DNA from: Symsagittifera roscoffensis | Taxonomy: Eukaryota; Xenacoelomorpha; Acoela; Convolutidae | Direction of reading: 5' to 3' | DNA: 64,000 nucleotides | Assembly (NCBI RefSeq): GCF_963678635.1 | Contig: NC_087064.1 | Location: forward strand, 19,514,509-19,578,508 | Shown here: positions 48,258-60,146 of the stretch, piece by piece | Layout: each line of letters opens with the position of its first letter | Position numbering within the stretch: position 1 is the stretch's first letter | Position numbers and translations under genes: made by a program | Notes under the pieces: generated by a model | Told to the model about the DNA's origin: nothing | The model's database searches: none | The model's input: only the letters and a program-made list of their open reading frames with translations

Positions 48258-51200
48258 TTACTTCAGTGGAGACGATCCGATTCCGAAGTAGGACTTGTAA
48301 GCTCCGAACGGAGTGCCAAATTTAACGTGCGCTAAAAAGAAGAAACATTAAATCAAAATTTGTTTCCTTGTCAAAATGAACAGAAGCGCATAATTAAATC
48401 ATAATAAAGCAAATCAAGCATTAAAGTGAACATGACGCGCAGAACAAAAAAGAGAAGATCTTACTACCAAACTCAAAAGGAGTTTTTCTCTCGACAAACT
48501 TCGGTAAAAGGTTCGAACTTTCTGAGTAATACTGATTGACCCCAATTCATTAACAACTAATCCATAAGTTCCATAAATTGAGCGTATGACCAAATGATGG
48601 TCCTATTTTTCTAAGATGTAAAACACATTACGAGCATCCACCTTATGGATGCGCCTAATTTTTTGTCAATTATTGACTGCAGAAAAGACGCAAAAAGCTT
48701 TATTATGTTAATGTTCTCATTTTAAAAACTGCGTAATAACTAAAAGTTATGTATATTTTGAAAAAAAATGATTATCTGTCAGACCTTAAACAGCATTTTG
48801 ACTCTTGGGTGATATTATACAGAGCTGCTTTTAATCCAAGTTATATTAACCCTGATTGCATTTGAGAAATTGGGTAAATAGTTCTCTTTTTCAAATCCGC
48901 TGTGAAACTTTTAAAATCTCAATACATTATTGAAAAAAAAAGTGAAACCATATTTTTGAACCGTCGCGACTTTCGAAAATTTAATTATCGGAAAATGCAA
49001 TTTGACTCTATTATCCGAACTGGAATTTCATGGATAAAAATTGGTTTAATTTGCGTTTTATTGTCAGTATCCATAAAAAGGAAAAATTAAAAGTGTCCAC
49101 AAAATTATCCATTAAATAAGGATTATAAATCTATAATTAAAAAAGCAAACAATAAAAATTGATTATTTTTGTTCTGACTTTCGAAGAAAGTGACGGAATA
49201 TTTAGGCTCGGGTTTTTTTACAGGCAAGTTCCGTTTTTTAACTAGCCATTTTTGATGGAAAATATTTATATCATTTAAAAAAAGGTATTGTTATTCTGAG
49301 CTCAAATTTAAAAACTTCACATGTGATGATTTTTGCAAAGTTATGGAAGTTACAGATTGGCAATTGGGAAAATTGGACGATCAACGCGCAAAATATTTTG
49401 TGCTATTAATGCGTAAGCAGAAGTTTAATCCGTCGCAGAATTTTTTCCAAATTGAACCGAGAACCGAGGCGTGCTGTTTAGTCTATTCAATACAATGCTG
49501 CATGCGAAACCTATCCTTTTGTTCTTCACATAGAGTTTGTTAGATAATTTTTTTGAAATCTTCATATTTTAAAGCGGAGACTATTGCATAGACCCTAAAA
49601 AGCAGTGGGAATATTCAGGGCTTTGCCTTGATACTAGCAGTCTTGTTTATTTTTATAGATAAAAATACAGAAATTTTAGAATTGGTTTTTTCCACTTTAT
49701 TGAGATTCTTTGCACGTTTCAAATTCAAATTGGTTACATTTCGTTCAATTCGCGCAACTTCGATTTTTTTTCCTCGTTTTTTGTTTAATTTTGTTACTTT
49801 CAATCATTTTCTTTATTTATAGAAGCTTAAGGTGGGAGGAAAATTAGAGCCGAACAAAGTTTTTTGTAATCCAAAAATTCCCAAAAACTATTTTTTCCTT
49901 TACAAAACTAACATCTGTGGAGGAGAATAATTTTGTGTATATGAATGTTGTTTCACTAATATATATGACAACATTACTTTTTGCAGGAATTGAGTGCCGG
50001 AAAAATCCATTTTTTGGCCGAAATTTTGAAAATTGTATTTTGTTAACCTGTATTTTCAAAAAATAGTTAAAATCTGTCAAAAATTTTGGGGGTTTCAAAA
50101 ATGTGGGGAGGGGTTGGTCGAAGGTGCAAATGTGGCGCAAGGGAATGGATTTTTTTTGCATTTCGAGATAGTTTAGAAATCGAGCAGGCCGTACACTCGT
50201 TTTGCAAAATTTTTCACGACGCGAAACAAGAATAAAGTGGAAAATAAATCCAATTTAATTGATATTCACTGGAAAATAATTATTTTTATCTTTGATAAAA
50301 TAATTGATTAAAATCGATTTTTGTTTCATTTTGTTGTCTGGGGGCAACATGGGAAGCAATTATATTGTTTAGACCACAAAAATCTATTGTAACTGATTTC
50401 TTTTCAATTTTCCTTGATGCGGGTTGCTTTTCCTAGATGCGGGTTAAATGAGAAAACTAAATATCTAATTACGAAAAAAGAAAATAAAAATAACATTTTT
50501 AATCTTTTTTTCATTAAAAACATAGAAAATCAAACAACCTATAGAAAATTTTAAGCGGTTTAGGTTTTTTTTCACTGAAAAACTAAAAACAAGTAATGCA
50601 GGTTTTGTGAGTGTACGGAACTTTGTAGGTAGGACCCAAAAAATGCATGCTAGATCCTTGCTCAAAAATATTTTGACAGCCCTTTTGAGAGCATAAAACT
50701 CCAGAACCATTGAGTGTTATGCAAATTGACCTATAAAATGATGTGTTTAATTTAGTTTTAAATAAAATAACTTCATAAATAACTTGACACTGTGTTAAAA
50801 GTTTTGAAATTGCTTTAAAAGGAATTGAGCTTTCTGAATATAAGAAATTAGCAAAACATCGAAGTATAAAATTTTTGTGATCGTAGCAACTGTATTTTAG
50901 TTTTTGAGGATGTTAGACACTCATTTTTGCGTCATGGGGAGTGAACCGGAATAATTGTTGTTACGAGGGATCCCAACAGCAGTCTTTTTCAGCATTTTTT
51001 TCAACTCTTGGATTAAAAAATATTGACTAACAAGGTCCTACCCTACTGTGGTTTCATCAAATCAGAAGTTACAACAGCTAGCTTTGAAACAAAAAACAAA
51101 AGTGCACCCGGATCAAAAGTTATGTTTTTGTAGTGTGCGTTAGTTTTTGGCAATTAATCTGATTTAGGGCTTGAAGGTAACTTTCTACATTTATTCTCCA

Positions 51201-53136
51201 GCAATTGGTCGACAATTCATTGTTGTGAAATTTTGATTTGAGATAAAAATTAAATGCTTACGGTCAATTGTGACGTGTTTGAAGTCAGGGTCTTCCCACC
51301 AGTAGATGTGACCTCGCTTCGCCTTCAGGTGGTAGCTAGATCAGAAATAAGTTTTAGGTATAAATTAAGCTCAGAAAAAGTTTTGTAACTTAAATTCAAA
51401 GTGGACGAACTTTTCAAAAAAAAAAATGAAAATTTGGTTCATTAAGGCATCTATTTTTGACCAATTTGGCTAAACACGTTTTCAGAGCCGCATTTATTAC
51501 ATTACGTATAACAAAATTGCGTAGTTTTGTCAATTTCACCTCACGAAAATCATTGAAATTAACCAGACTGCTCATATATTAGTGCAAAGACCTGAATGTT
51601 TATGAACCACTTTAAGGTAAAATAAAAGTTTTTCATTTTTTCATTCCTTTCAATTTATCCCCTCACGCTAAAACAAATTGCTTTGGGATAGCTTTAGCAT
51701 CTTGTAAAGTATTACTACTGGCATCAATTCAATTTGGAACGCATTCATTCGCCGCTTAAAAACGCAATATACCGCGCGTTAAGTTTCCAAATTGACCAAC
51801 TTAGCATTTTTCAAACCTTAAATTAATTTTATGAAAAAAACTATCACAAGTAAAAAAAAATCTTAATCTTCTTATTTGAGCTTAGAAAAATTATATCCCT
51901 CAGATGCTATAAAAATTTTTGTAGGAAATGCTTAGTTAAAAAGTCGAAAATTGATTGAATAAAAAACAACACAAGCTCAAACATTCCGCACTTTCCTTGA
52001 AATTCACAAAAATTAATTTATTTGAATTGTTTATCAGCTCGTGGCATGTATTCAACACGGTGCATAGAACAGAACAAAACATAGACAAAAAGTTCAATAT
52101 ACAAAGCAGTCAAAAAATCATAAAACAAACAAAAAATACAGCCCGATAACCGACTTCTTGGCAATAATTTGCTTTAATTTTTGTATGGAGTCATACAATC
52201 ATTAAAACACAACAAATAAAACACAAAATATATTTGAAGAAGAGCTGGTGATTGATCCCAACATTCGAGACCTGTTAAAGACTTTTGTCCCGATTTTTGA
52301 AGCTTTTTTCTCCAGAAAAATTTCAACTTTTTAACTAGGAATTTTATATGGAACTTTTTTATATCAGCCGAAAGGTATTGCCGAATCTATTTCATTGGTG
52401 ATTACTTTTTTGTAAAAATATGAAGGTTTGCCAATTTGGATAATTAAGGCTCGTTATATTTTGTGCTAGTAACGCTTGAGCGGAATTAAAATACGTCTTA
52501 GAAATAAATTTAATTTAAATTGAGGCATCATATTTGGTCTATTTAATGCTTTGCTTCATCTGAAATCTTAAATAGCGTGTGGTTATGGTTTCGAAGAAAA
52601 AAATTTCAAGAAATAATTCAAAATGTTTTCACTTATTTTAAAAAATTTCATCATTTTTTTTAATAGCGAACACTACTCAATAGAGCTTAAGAGGCAGTCA
52701 GATTATCAAGGCTTTGTCCTGATACGAGCAGTCTTGTTAAAGTGAATTTAAGCCGTTTTCTCTTCTAGGAAAAGGACCAACATACGAGGCGCTCAATTCT
52801 TCACAGACAACCGCTGTTGAGCCACTGCTTAAAAATTAAATGAAATTTTTTGGCTGTTTTTCTGATTCGACTAATGTGACCTGTTGTTCCAGACGTTGGT
52901 TTCTCTTGCACTGCTCCTCCTCCTGAGACTAGGGAAGTCCCTCCTCCTTATATGTATCTCCCCACTCATTCCCCCTCCCCCGACTGACGGAAGAGTACCT
53001 CTTTCCCAGCTTGTCATTGGAACGCCATCCCGCGAGAATCCTTGTTGCTGCTCTTGGGTTTTTGAGGTGCTCAGTGCAGCTGCTGTTTTTGGTCGGCTTA
53101 CATAAGCAGTCTCTTGTTTTCTTGACTTCCAGCGGT
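48258..53136 (-). CDS. Unrecognised gene, last three exons
   Basis: Three minus-strand exons fit GT-AG borders and join in phase: 53136-53102 (35 nt), 51335-51262 (74 nt) and 48331-48258 (74 nt, ending in TAA). The joined end of the protein has QENKRLLIYHLKAKRGHIYW, then WEDPDFKHVTID, then PHVKFGTPFGAYKSYFGIG and a short tail SSPLK. The aromatic-rich, charged composition and in-phase splice sites in otherwise AT-rich DNA argue for a real, probably short, protein. I do not recognise the family; a small mitochondrial or cytosolic protein is only a guess. Upstream candidate exons lie at 54295-54380 and 56671-56721, but the phase into 53136 does not close, so an exon is missing or one call is wrong. 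Confidence 0.55.
49190..49660. repeat. Dispersed repeat, diverged copy at 52285-52745
   Basis: TTTTTAACTAG...GGTATTG, ATTTTGTGCTA, and GGCTTTG(C/T)CTTGATAC(T/G)AGCAGTCTTG blocks occur in the same order at 52320-52735. The frame at 49343-49543 lies inside this repeat and is not counted as a gene. Confidence 0.6.
51719..51830. repeat. Dispersed repeat, copies at 59545-59625 and 60150-60280
   Basis: CAATTCAATTTGGAACGCATT, GCCGCTTA and CGCGTTAA-CC-AAATTG blocks are shared with 60150-60280, and the GCGCGTTAAT-like core also with 59560-59610. Confidence 0.6.
52880..53100. other. GC-rich island, open on both strands
   Basis: This stretch is notably richer in C+G than its surroundings. It is open for more than 70 codons on + (leucine-rich) and over 90 on - (SRDGVPMTSWERGTLPSVGG within). 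It lies directly downstream of the 53102 donor of the minus-strand gene, so it would be intron or an alternative exon extension there. I cannot choose a strand or product. Confidence 0.3.
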
Positions 53137-53349
53137 CTAAATATGGACATTTCATGAACCAGTTTTCAGAACAAAATGCTCTAAATACAACCGTTGAAAC
53201 CCAAGAATAATACCAAATCTACAAACTATCCATAGTTTTCTATCAGTAAAACCTCTGATGCGCTCTTAATTAAGACTTCAGCCCGAATGTTTGGTTATTA
53301 ACTATCGGGGAGGGGGTTGCTAGAGATGGGTATCAACAAGTTTCAATGA

Positions 53350-53788
53350 TTTAGTCGACCCTTTTTTAGGGTGAACAAATAAATTTGCTGAGTTCTCCTG
53401 AAAATCTAAAAGAACCCAATTTAGGCCAAATTTTTCCCACCGCAGGCAAAAATAGGAAATATGAAGTCAAAAATACAGTTTTTCTTTCTTTAGGGGTTGT
53501 TTTGACCAACGTATAGCTTTTTTTTCGGCGCGCGTTCACCCTAAAACTTGGTATATAATGACACCAGTAGCAGCAGCTCAAATCTAGATGCAAAAAAATT
53601 CCAACAGGTCCTCCTTTGGCTCCAATATATGCTAATTTTGAGGAGAGCGCGTGCTGAAAAAACACATTTATTAGGTCAAAACTTTACAAAAACAGCTCAA
53701 AATTGGCTCGAAAAATCAAAGTGACAGACCTAAAAAAGGTAGATTTTCAACCCCTCCCCCGTCGAAAATTTCCTGCCCACACTGCTGA
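53350..53788. mobile_element. Degraded hAT-type element, locally duplicated head to head
   Basis: GGCGCGCGTTCACCCTAAAA appears in one orientation at about 53527 and the reversed equivalent GAGGAGAGCGCGTGCTGAAA at about 53640. The right end CTGCCCACACTGCTG resembles a decayed terminus. It looks like two partial copies of the 2381-2808 family joined in opposite orientation. Confidence 0.6.
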
Positions 53789-54294
53789 TTGGCGAAAAGA
53801 ATATATTCAGAATAAGTTATGTTTAATTGGTCGGTCAAAAAATGGGGAACCGTGAAGGTTAGGGTTTCAATTGAAGCTTCATTTGAGGCGGAAGCAATAA
53901 TTACGGCTTCCATGTAACAAATGTTTTCAGAATTTATTCAACTTTTCATTAGGTATCCAAACCTGTTTCTGGCAGAGCAATTGGGAATCTTGGCAACAGT
54001 CCTTCCGATTTCAGAACCTAGAACAGCGACTGGATGTTTCTGCGACCAAGTTTTAATGAAATATTCACCGAATCAAAATGGAACTCGTAATTAAATTTTA
54101 AAGCTCAGTAATTTTCTTGGCTCTTCTAAGTTTAAGCTCAGCTGCAGAAAGTTACGACAAACTAATAGGTTTTTGATCAACTGCAAATTTTATAATCGTT
54201 CCGTTATATATAAGAAACAACTAATTTTAAGCTTAAAAAGTAGGCGTGATTAGAGAGTTGGAAGAAACAAAAAGTATCGCGAAGCCGTCTCAAC

Positions 54295-54380
54295 TCCCCT
54301 CAGTCTTCATTTTGGCCCAGTGGTCGTTGCCTGGTCTAGGGGTGTGCATCGCAGGCTCCCAACTGCTCCATCTAGAAAAC
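54295..54380 (-). other. Candidate upstream exon of the unrecognised minus-strand gene
   Basis: A minus-strand acceptor (GATGTTTCAG) precedes 28 open codons including SRWSSWEPAMHTPRPGNDHW and AKMKTEG, then a GTTGAG donor. The opposite strand also has an acceptor-like tract, so strand and identity remain open. Phase does not close directly to the exon at 53136. Confidence 0.35.
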
Positions 54381-56670
54381 CTGAAACATCAATCAATCAC
54401 ATAACTACCTCAGCCACCATTGGAATTTTTATCGCACGTGCTTCACTTTGTTACAAAAATTGTGCCTACAGAGAATTTCTTGTTGAAAAATAAGTGCTTG
54501 TCGCCTCTTTGAGTACAAATTACTATAGGTTGTTTAATAGTTTCATTTGTCTAAAAATTTATCGGCCGCGTACTTCTTTTCTGCAAAGCTGTGTCTTCGG
54601 TTTCTTACCGGTGTTTCAGCGGGACGCATCTGTGGGTGAAATTTTTTTCAAGCTCAGAAAATTAAGATTTTGTAAATAATCAATTCATAATTTTGGGTTA
54701 TTTTTCGAGTACATACTTTTCTGGAAAAGTTTATTGGCTTTACTGTCCTTTTATGATTTGGGGAGGGGACTATACTAAACATATTCATTCTGTCTCATTC
54801 TATCTCGGTTTACGGACCGCCCATAGGGTACCCATTTGCTATCTACTTTTGACGCTCGAACTCTGAAATTTAAGGAAAGAGTGAGCACAAAAAAATCAAA
54901 TTTTTGATCGAAACATACTAGAAAGTGTCTAATTACAACAGCTTAGGCTTGTATTCTTGTGAAAAACTTGAATGCGGCACAAACTTTTCTCGTCTTTTTC
55001 ATCTTTGAGGAGAGCTTGTAAAATCATTTTTGCTCACCTGAACAAGTATTGTTTTTTTAGTCGCCTATTTTTAGGGGATTTTAGCTTCCCCCGATAAAAC
55101 TCTACGTATGCGCATGGGATATAAATTGAGAGGTTATAGTTTTTAAGTTTTTAAACAATCCAACCATTTAAAAAAGTTTGATGGAGTACAAAATCTCCAA
55201 TTATCCTTTTCTCCTCATTCAGTTAGCAAATTTCGCGGAGTTCACGTAGTTGCCATTTTATATGTTCTTTTGAGGTACAGAGTTTTAAGTTCTGAATTCA
55301 TAGCCTTGCAGATTGAGATTTCTGAGAAATAACAATCAGTGAAAAAAGTAATCATAAGTTTTTCATTGAAAAAATCTTTTTGTTATTTAGTTTTTGATGT
55401 CTGATACAATCGACATTGCTTTCAACCGAGTAAACGAACAAACTTTTTTCTTTGAGTTTTTCTTATTTTCTCTGCAACTTTTCACATCAGGTTCAGTAAA
55501 ATTTTCACAAATTTTATCATGTGAAAAAAATTATTTCGTTAGCCTCCTAGATAACAGTTTCAGTGGCGTCCTTCATGATAGAAGGACCGACTGTTGGAGT
55601 ATTATTCTAAGTTATTTTCAGCCAATCAGAAGTGAGTGTTCAACAACCTCAAGGAAATTGCAAAAATTTCGAAGAAAGCAAACAAATCCAGGTGATTGCA
55701 ATTAGTATTGACCGAATAGAAAAAAAGCAGATACACGGATTTTCAATTAATAGGAAATTGAAATAGGGCATTGAAAAAAACTGAAATTGTTTTAACAAAA
55801 ATAAAAATTGAACTGTTTTGCTGCTATAACTCATTTTCTGTAATTAGTGACTTCAGTTTTGTGCTAAACTCATTTAGCCAGAAGGAACGTCCAAACCATT
55901 CACGTTGGTGAAAAGTTTTTCATCATTCGGTCCCTCCATTATGCATAAGAAAACGATTACTTTGATCTCAGGCCCCAAAAATTTCTGCAGCTGTTATATA
56001 GCAAATTCTTTATAGCTTTATAGAAAAAACTGTTTTTTTTTTCTGCTCGATGGAAATTCTCATTAAGTACAAATTCTCATTGCGTTTAGTACAAATTAAC
56101 TACTGTTTTTATTGCTCTTCAGAAAAAATCAATTTGAAAAACAAGCAGAGCACTTTCTGGAAGCAAAATAGTAAATTAGTGTTTCCGAGGAACTGAATTG
56201 CAGCTTTCATTTTGTTATGTTAAAAATCTTTTTTGGAAAAGATGGCAAAATCTGCCGTGTGATTTAAATTCTGCTGTATCTGCTGTTTAATAGAATATTC
56301 TGCTCATGAGCCGAATTCTGACATTTCTGTTAAATTCGGCTGTTAGCATAATCATTTGGGGCCTGCTTTGAGCTGCTCGGCTTCAAAACCGAAAAAAAAT
56401 CTTAAGTTAACAATCATTCATTTCATAGATTGAAAACAAAAAGCAAACGATTTGTCACACGACTCTAAGTGGTGGTCACTAGCAAGTCTAATACTGAACA
56501 TGTAGCTAGATTCGAGATCACTATTTTGACGACTGTTTGATCATGTTTGTTTGTTTTCTCGTTTAGTTTTTTGGGGGTTCTCAAATTTTTTGCAAATATT
56601 AAATTTTGCTCAAATTGTTCCATGTTGCGATGTCTGCTGGTATTCAAATTAATTTTAATTAAAAACTCAC

Positions 56671-56721
56671 CCGACGCTACTGTGGGGCCGTCTTTGAGAT
56701 GATAGAGCCGCCACGTGAAAT
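56671..56721 (-). other. Candidate 51-nt upstream exon (minus strand)
   Basis: It is bounded by TTGTTTCAG and a GTGAGT donor. Two frames are open (FTWRLYHLKDGPTVAS or FHVAALSSQRRPHSSV); the second joins in phase to 54380. The sharp splice signals and its GC content suggest an exon. Confidence 0.35.
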
Positions 56722-58700
56722 CTGAAACAATTCAATCTCGATAATGATCTGACCTATGATCCGACTCTACTCGAACCTTGATTCGAAATATGATTCGACC
56801 CTCATTGACTTTCATTCAGTCGTCTCAAGGTGGGTCATAAACTAGGTAATCTTTTCAGTTGAATCTTAAGTCGTCGAGCACATCATTGCACGAAATCTGC
56901 TCGATGACTAAATTATTCGCTAAAAAATGAGGTCTAGCCCTGTTCATTTTTTATCGGCTTTTTATCCTAGAGTATTTAGTTCACAGATGAACTTAAGCGC
57001 TGTGGCCTTTTTTCTGTTGCTCCCATAGTCACCCTTTTTGCACGGTGACATATATGTATTAACATTGTAGTTTAAATGATGTTTTCATTCAATTTGGAAC
57101 CAATTCAAAACAAGTATTTAATATCCAATTATATTCCTGATAACTATCACTGTAAAATATTTAGAACCAAACAATCAATATCCATGACTAAGACTTATAA
57201 TAATTTGTGAGGCTGAAACTATTTATAGTTTCAGCTAGAGATGAATAAAATTAACTTGGCAAACAGTTGCTCTTCCTCTCCTCTAACCTCGCAATACCAC
57301 CCCGCACTCAGTAAAAAGAGAAAGTTATTGATTATATTTTTTCTGAAACTCTCTTATAATCTCTTATAATCTCTTAGTCTCTTATAATCAATCATAATCT
57401 ATTATAATAGATTACAATCTTTTTTTTTCTGTCAAAAGTCTCTAAAAGTGAGATGTCTTTTCACTCTTTGGTTCATCTGAACACAAAGTTTTACCACGAA
57501 ACAAAAGTTTCATAGAGATATCTCCTTCATATTAGTTGAAAGAATCCCGCAGTAGGTGAAATATAACTCATTCTATATAAATCATGAAACTAAAGCAGTG
57601 TGCTGATATTTGGTGGGCAAAAAAAACTTAAAACGTGCATCAGGAAACAACTATAATCAAGAAGAAAAGAAAAAAACGTTATAAATTTGAATTGATTTTA
57701 AAACTGTTAAAACAGTTTTCCATTTTTTTAACATAAACCAACGCCTACAAAAAGCATAAAATACAAGCAATTTAGGGGGAAGTTCGAAGACCAAATTGGC
57801 AAACAAAAGGGGTACAATCATAATCGATTGTGATGGAATTTTTCTGCAAAACAAATAAATTAGAAAATTGGATAAAAATATTCGATTATAATCTATTATA
57901 GTGTATTATAATTGATTATATTTGATTTCAAAAAGAGATATTATAATCAATTATTATTAATTGATTAAAATTAATTTTTTCGCAATTTTTGTAAGACTTG
58001 TACCAAAATCAATCGATTATTAACGCTTGAAGCTGTATACGGGACCAGTATATACTAGATTTATTGAGACTAGGAATTATAAGATAAGTTTAGGATTGGT
58101 ATTAGACTAGGAAGTTTCACGAATCTATCTGGCCGAAAAAAAAGTTGAAGAACAGAAGGTGTACTTTATCTGAAATTACTCTATGAGAAAACCATCCCCG
58201 GACTTAAACTTAAATTGGAGATGAAAAGTATTGGTTACTTATTCCCGATTTATGAGGAAAAAAAACAAAAAGTCTTTTTTAACTCATGTTTCATCATTCT
58301 CGAGTTATCGCCGGCTGAAGTGCAGATGAACTTCTCAAGACAAGCCATCTCAAGCGAACTGTAGAAAGCAAATTAACAACTGCAAACTGTCAATTAAAAT
58401 TCTTTTTCAAAATTGGTAGCTCACACTTCAATTGCAGGTGATATCTTGGCATCCATTTTGCGAGAGTTTATGAAATAAATATACGCAATTATCATTTAAA
58501 CAGCAGCGAACGTAAACGTTTGTTTTTCTCATTAAAAATAGTCGCTTGGGCAGAAAAATGCCAATTTTGAAGAAAAATTGAAGAAGCCTCATTAATTTTA
58601 AAATTTTATAGCAAAAAAAATTGGAACAAAAAAAAGGGCAGATGTTTTTAGTTTATCCAATTTTATGCTCAAGTCAGGCTGACTGAAAATCGGAAAACTA
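56722..58700. repeat. Intergenic DNA with AT-rich short repeats and inverted dispersed repeat
   Basis: Runs of CTCTTATAATCT and AATCTATTATAAT occur near 57350-57420 and 57880-57960, with the reverse-orientation partner of the 44345-44480 repeat at 58030-58150. No gene is seen. Confidence 0.5.
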
Positions 58701-58707
58701 ATACAAA

Positions 58708-60104
58708 ATGAGTTTCTTGTCCAGTTTTTTTAGTGTGTTTCTAACATTTGCATTTTTTGCGGTGTTACTCTTACCAATTGTGGAATGTTACTTGAATGGT
58801 ACTAATGGCGTTGACGATGAAACTGCAATTCTCGAGCATCTCAAACAAGGAATCAATCCTGAAATATCTTTCGTTGACATTGATAAATATTTGCAACTTT
58901 CAAAGTTCAATTTTGAAACCTTACAAATATTGAGTTTGAAAACAAAAAAACTGCTTGTATCAGGTAGATCCTTGAAAGCCCAGAACTCCCCATAAAGTAA
59001 TTCAAATAGTTTTTATAAATAAAAAAAAACATATTTTATAAAAAAAATTTGGTAATAACCCCGCATGCAAAGGTGAAGTACAAAATGGCAAATTTCTCAT
59101 ATAGCGACAGGTTAGTAGGACCTTTTAAGCGGCCTTAATGAAATTTAAAGTGATGCCTGCAGATGAAATAAATATATAATTTTGGGGTCAGGGCATCATT
59201 ATCTTTCAGATGATGAAAAAAATTTCAGTAAAAAAGTCAGTTTGCTGACAAGTTCAAACTTGTCTGGAACAATGACCCCTTCGAGCAAAAATGTTCCGCC
59301 ACCTTTTTCAAAAGTCGGAGAAACACGGTTATCAGGTCAAAATTATAAATAGTCAATTGATTTAGAGTGTTTTTAGTGAAAAAATTTGATGGTGCACAAA
59401 TCGATTTTTTTTAAATTGAGGCTTTTAGGAAAAATTATCCCCCATCTGCCATATAAAGTACAGAGTGATAGATTTAGTAACAAATTAATTATGTCAAATA
59501 AGCTGCCTCCAACCAATGCGGAACGGTTTCTAAGACGGATTAAATCTCCGCTTACGAATGAATAGCGCGAAATATATCGCGTGTTAATTGTCTCATAATG
59601 ATTAAAATGGCAATTTTTAAACCCCCATAATATTACGAAAAACAATCAGGTAAAAGTTTTAAAATTTAAACTCATGACAACAATACTTTTTGAATGATAT
59701 TAAAAAATTCCGTCAAAAATGGCTAAATAAAAACTCGAAATTTGTGTGAAGAAAAAAATCACCCCGAGCACAAATATTCCGTTCCTTTTGTTACGAAAGT
59801 CGGAAAAATAAATTAGTGGTTTTGACCATATAGTCAAGTTCAAAGATTCTCAGAACTGTTTTCAAATTTTTCAGGTTAAATATTTTAGTGTTCGATTGAA
59901 AGCTTTCATTTCAATCGCCGAAATTGATTTGATGAAAAACTACCCGATCATTAACATTCCGTTATTTTCGTCAAAAAAGTTTTCTGCAAATAAAAAATCA
60001 TCGATGCTAACAATTGTTCAAAATACAGACTTCAAAAGCCTGTTTTCTTTAGTACGATTTCAATTTTTTGTATAAATTTTTGGAAAGCTAACTCACTTAC
60101 TCCA

Positions 60105-60146
<42 letters not shown>

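Noticed and set aside
49343-49543. 66-codon + frame with Cys-rich end
   Set aside because: It lies in a dispersed repeat whose second copy at 52.4 kb has stops and indels in the same frame.
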